This document shows positions 62,231 to 64,000 of a DNA stretch of 64,000 nt, in pieces. The notes beneath the pieces are model-generated. The model was given only the letters and a program-made list of their open reading frames with translations, made no database searches and was not told the origin of the DNA. This stretch comes from Arcuatula senhousia. Taxonomy: Eukaryota > Mollusca > Bivalvia > Mytilida > Mytilidae. The stretch's first letter is position 1; every line of letters starts with the position of its first letter. The stretch is from contig OZ020305.1 of the NCBI GenBank assembly GCA_963971305.1, positions 41,923,717 through 41,987,716 on the forward strand. The letters are read 5' to 3'. A program made the position numbers and the translations under genes.

Positions 62231-63229
62231 TTTTATAACATCAACATGTTTAAATAAACTGGTAATTGTCAAACAACAGTCATGTGAGGGTTGTTTAAGT
62301 TTCTTTGTCAGATCAAATAACGGAAAAAAATTCCCCTCCCACTTTAACATTTTAAATATCCTATCCAAATTGGAAGCCGATTCGGACAGGTCTGAAAATT
62401 GCTTGGGACATATAATTTGTACACTGAACTACCCTGCCAAGTTTTAAATCATTCCATAAAGAGATATGTTAAACATAACAAAGTTGCTAAAATAACAGTG
62501 TTGTTGCTGTGAAAAACGTGAGTAAACTCATGCGTGGAAATAGAAAATATAATGAATTGATATTGTTGGATAGCCGATTCCTTTGGGAACAAAAAATAAA
62601 GAATGGTGAGGGATGAAAAATGCAAATACTCGCCATCTGATTAAAGTTGGTCACAATAAACAAATTTTCTTATCAGCACTTATCAACAGCAGGTGTCAAA
62701 TTTTAACACGAAATTGCGAAACCTTTAAAAGGTAATTACTTGTCTCAAATTCACCTACTTATTGTAAAAATTTCACTTGTTTATTCTTCAAACTTCCCCC
62801 TATTTAACAATACTAATTTAGAAAAAAAATTAATGAAAATTAAATTAATTTCATAAGATTTACTAGAGGCACTTTTTAAAGAATGTATAAAAATAATTCA
62901 TTTTATGTTTTAAACTGACGACTTTAAACAGTATTTTTTTAAAAATGCCAAATCAAAGTTAAAAGAAAATTAGCCTATCGCACACAGCAGCATTTTCTCT
63001 TTTCAATGATATGAATAATTTACATGTCCAATTTATAATAAAAGTGTTTACCCTAGAACCATTATACCATGTTTCAACAGAGAATCTGACGCAATATCAC
63101 CAGTGTACAAAATCATGCGTAGACCATAGTTTAATGTTATTTTCAACTAATTGGGAGAGACTAATCTCTTTAGTTTAATTTTCTCAGCATGAATGGTTTC
63201 TGAAAAAAGCTTTGACAAATTTTTTTTAA
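62231..63229. other. Downstream non-coding DNA
   Basis: Nothing recognised. Confidence 0.35.
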
Positions 63230-63690
63230 TGGACATGTTGAGAAAAACTGAATGTCCCCTGGTAAAAAATTCCATGTGCATAACTTCATCTTCTTTTTTC
63301 CTTAATATAAAGTTCCATCAAAATCCATCAAGCAGTTTAAGAGGATTTGCACTTGCAAGTCTTTGAATAGTGTTACATAGGAAAAAACAAAAACAAAATT
63401 ATCTTCTTACAAGGATTTCCTTCTGCAATGTTAATTTGATACACACAACTTCTTGTTATGTTTTTCCTTTATTCAAAATTCCATCAAAATCCGCAAAACA
63501 GTTAGGAGTATTGTGCTCATTAGACTATAATTAGAAAAGTTTGTCAAATTGTCTCTCCTGAATTATATTTGAAGACAATGCAATTAATTTGTTCATGTTC
63601 ATCTTCTTATGACATACTTTTATCATGCAAAGTTTCAAAAAAGGTTGTCAAGGGAATGGAAAGCACTAATGAGATACAATTTATACAGAT
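63230..63690 (+). repeat. Decayed ~180-bp tandem units
   Basis: ATTCCATCAAAATCC(A/G), CAGTTAGGAG-like and CATGTTCATCTTCTT-like phrases recur about three times with heavy drift, looking like an old element core without ends. Confidence 0.4.
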
Positions 63691-64000
63691 AGGACAATAG
63701 TTATACCTATACACTTCGTATCTTTTTTTATAAAACATTTCTTGTTTTGGTAGAATTTTTTTAATTTGACACTTAATTACAATTATGTAATGATTCTATA
63801 AAATAACAATGATGTCCACTCCAAAGTTTGTTTCATGTTGTCTTCTTGTTTCCTGAAAAAGAAAGCAGAATTCAGTAAAACATGAAAAAGTAATACATGT
63901 AATTTAAGTTTTCATAAATCTGCTTTAATGTGTATACATGTATGTTCTTCACTGGGATGATGTATGCAATAATACATGTTACAATTTAATTTGTCAATCT
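63691..64000. other. Window end, nothing recognised
   Basis: AT-rich, no coding or repeat signal. Confidence 0.35.

Overview
This window is eukaryotic nuclear DNA, AT-rich, with long introns, GT-AG splice sites and very many short non-autonomous transposable elements. The repeat styles (Pearl/HINE-like elements with internal tandem repeats, a tRNA-derived SINE, a family starting near TACTGTGG) and the kinase point to a mollusc, most likely a bivalve such as a mussel. That placement is inference from sequence style only.

Two host genes are supported, both on the + strand. (1) The last coding exon (1345-2424) of an unrecognised gene with a lysine/arginine-rich, then Cys- and Trp-containing, C-terminus. 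(2) A complete calcium/calmodulin-dependent protein kinase of CaMKIV type. Twelve coding exons run from ATG 19851 to stop 59032. All junctions have AG/GT and compatible phase, and the product is 338 residues with every kinase landmark. A lone 132-nt exon-like segment at 9229-9360 may belong to a third gene.

The region between the two genes (2.4-19.8 kb) is packed with repeats: TIR elements with tandem cores, an 11-bp-TSD SINE, LINE remnants, a three-deep nested set of hairpin-ended elements (9885-16065), fold-back elements, and a long open reverse transcriptase-RNase H segment (17503-19500). That segment ends about 350 bp before the kinase start codon.

The kinase introns hold more of the same. 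Intron 7, between the HRDLKPEN exons and the DFG exon, is about 24.3 kb. It contains a 19.7-kb block (29394-49080) made almost wholly of mutually nested elements. Each begins CTAG after a (TAA)n run, has a 5' hairpin followed by a short motif, carries a tandem-repeat core rich in a GGCGGCCATTTT motif, and ends in (AAT)n plus a 3' hairpin whose last arm is the reverse complement of that element's own 5' motif. The 5' motifs differ between subfamilies and the 3' arms differ with them, so openings and closings pair like brackets. The outermost pair lies 19.6 kb apart with a perfect 15-bp match. Inside is an array of seven near-identical 1115-bp units. I regard this as the most interesting content of the window. 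Downstream in the same intron is a 2.86-kb hAT-like element (12-bp TIRs, 8-bp TSD) that contains a frameshifted Penelope-like reverse transcriptase on the - strand.

After the kinase (59033-64000) I see 3' UTR, degraded tandem-repeat elements, a fold-back and one tRNA-like sequence, but no further gene.
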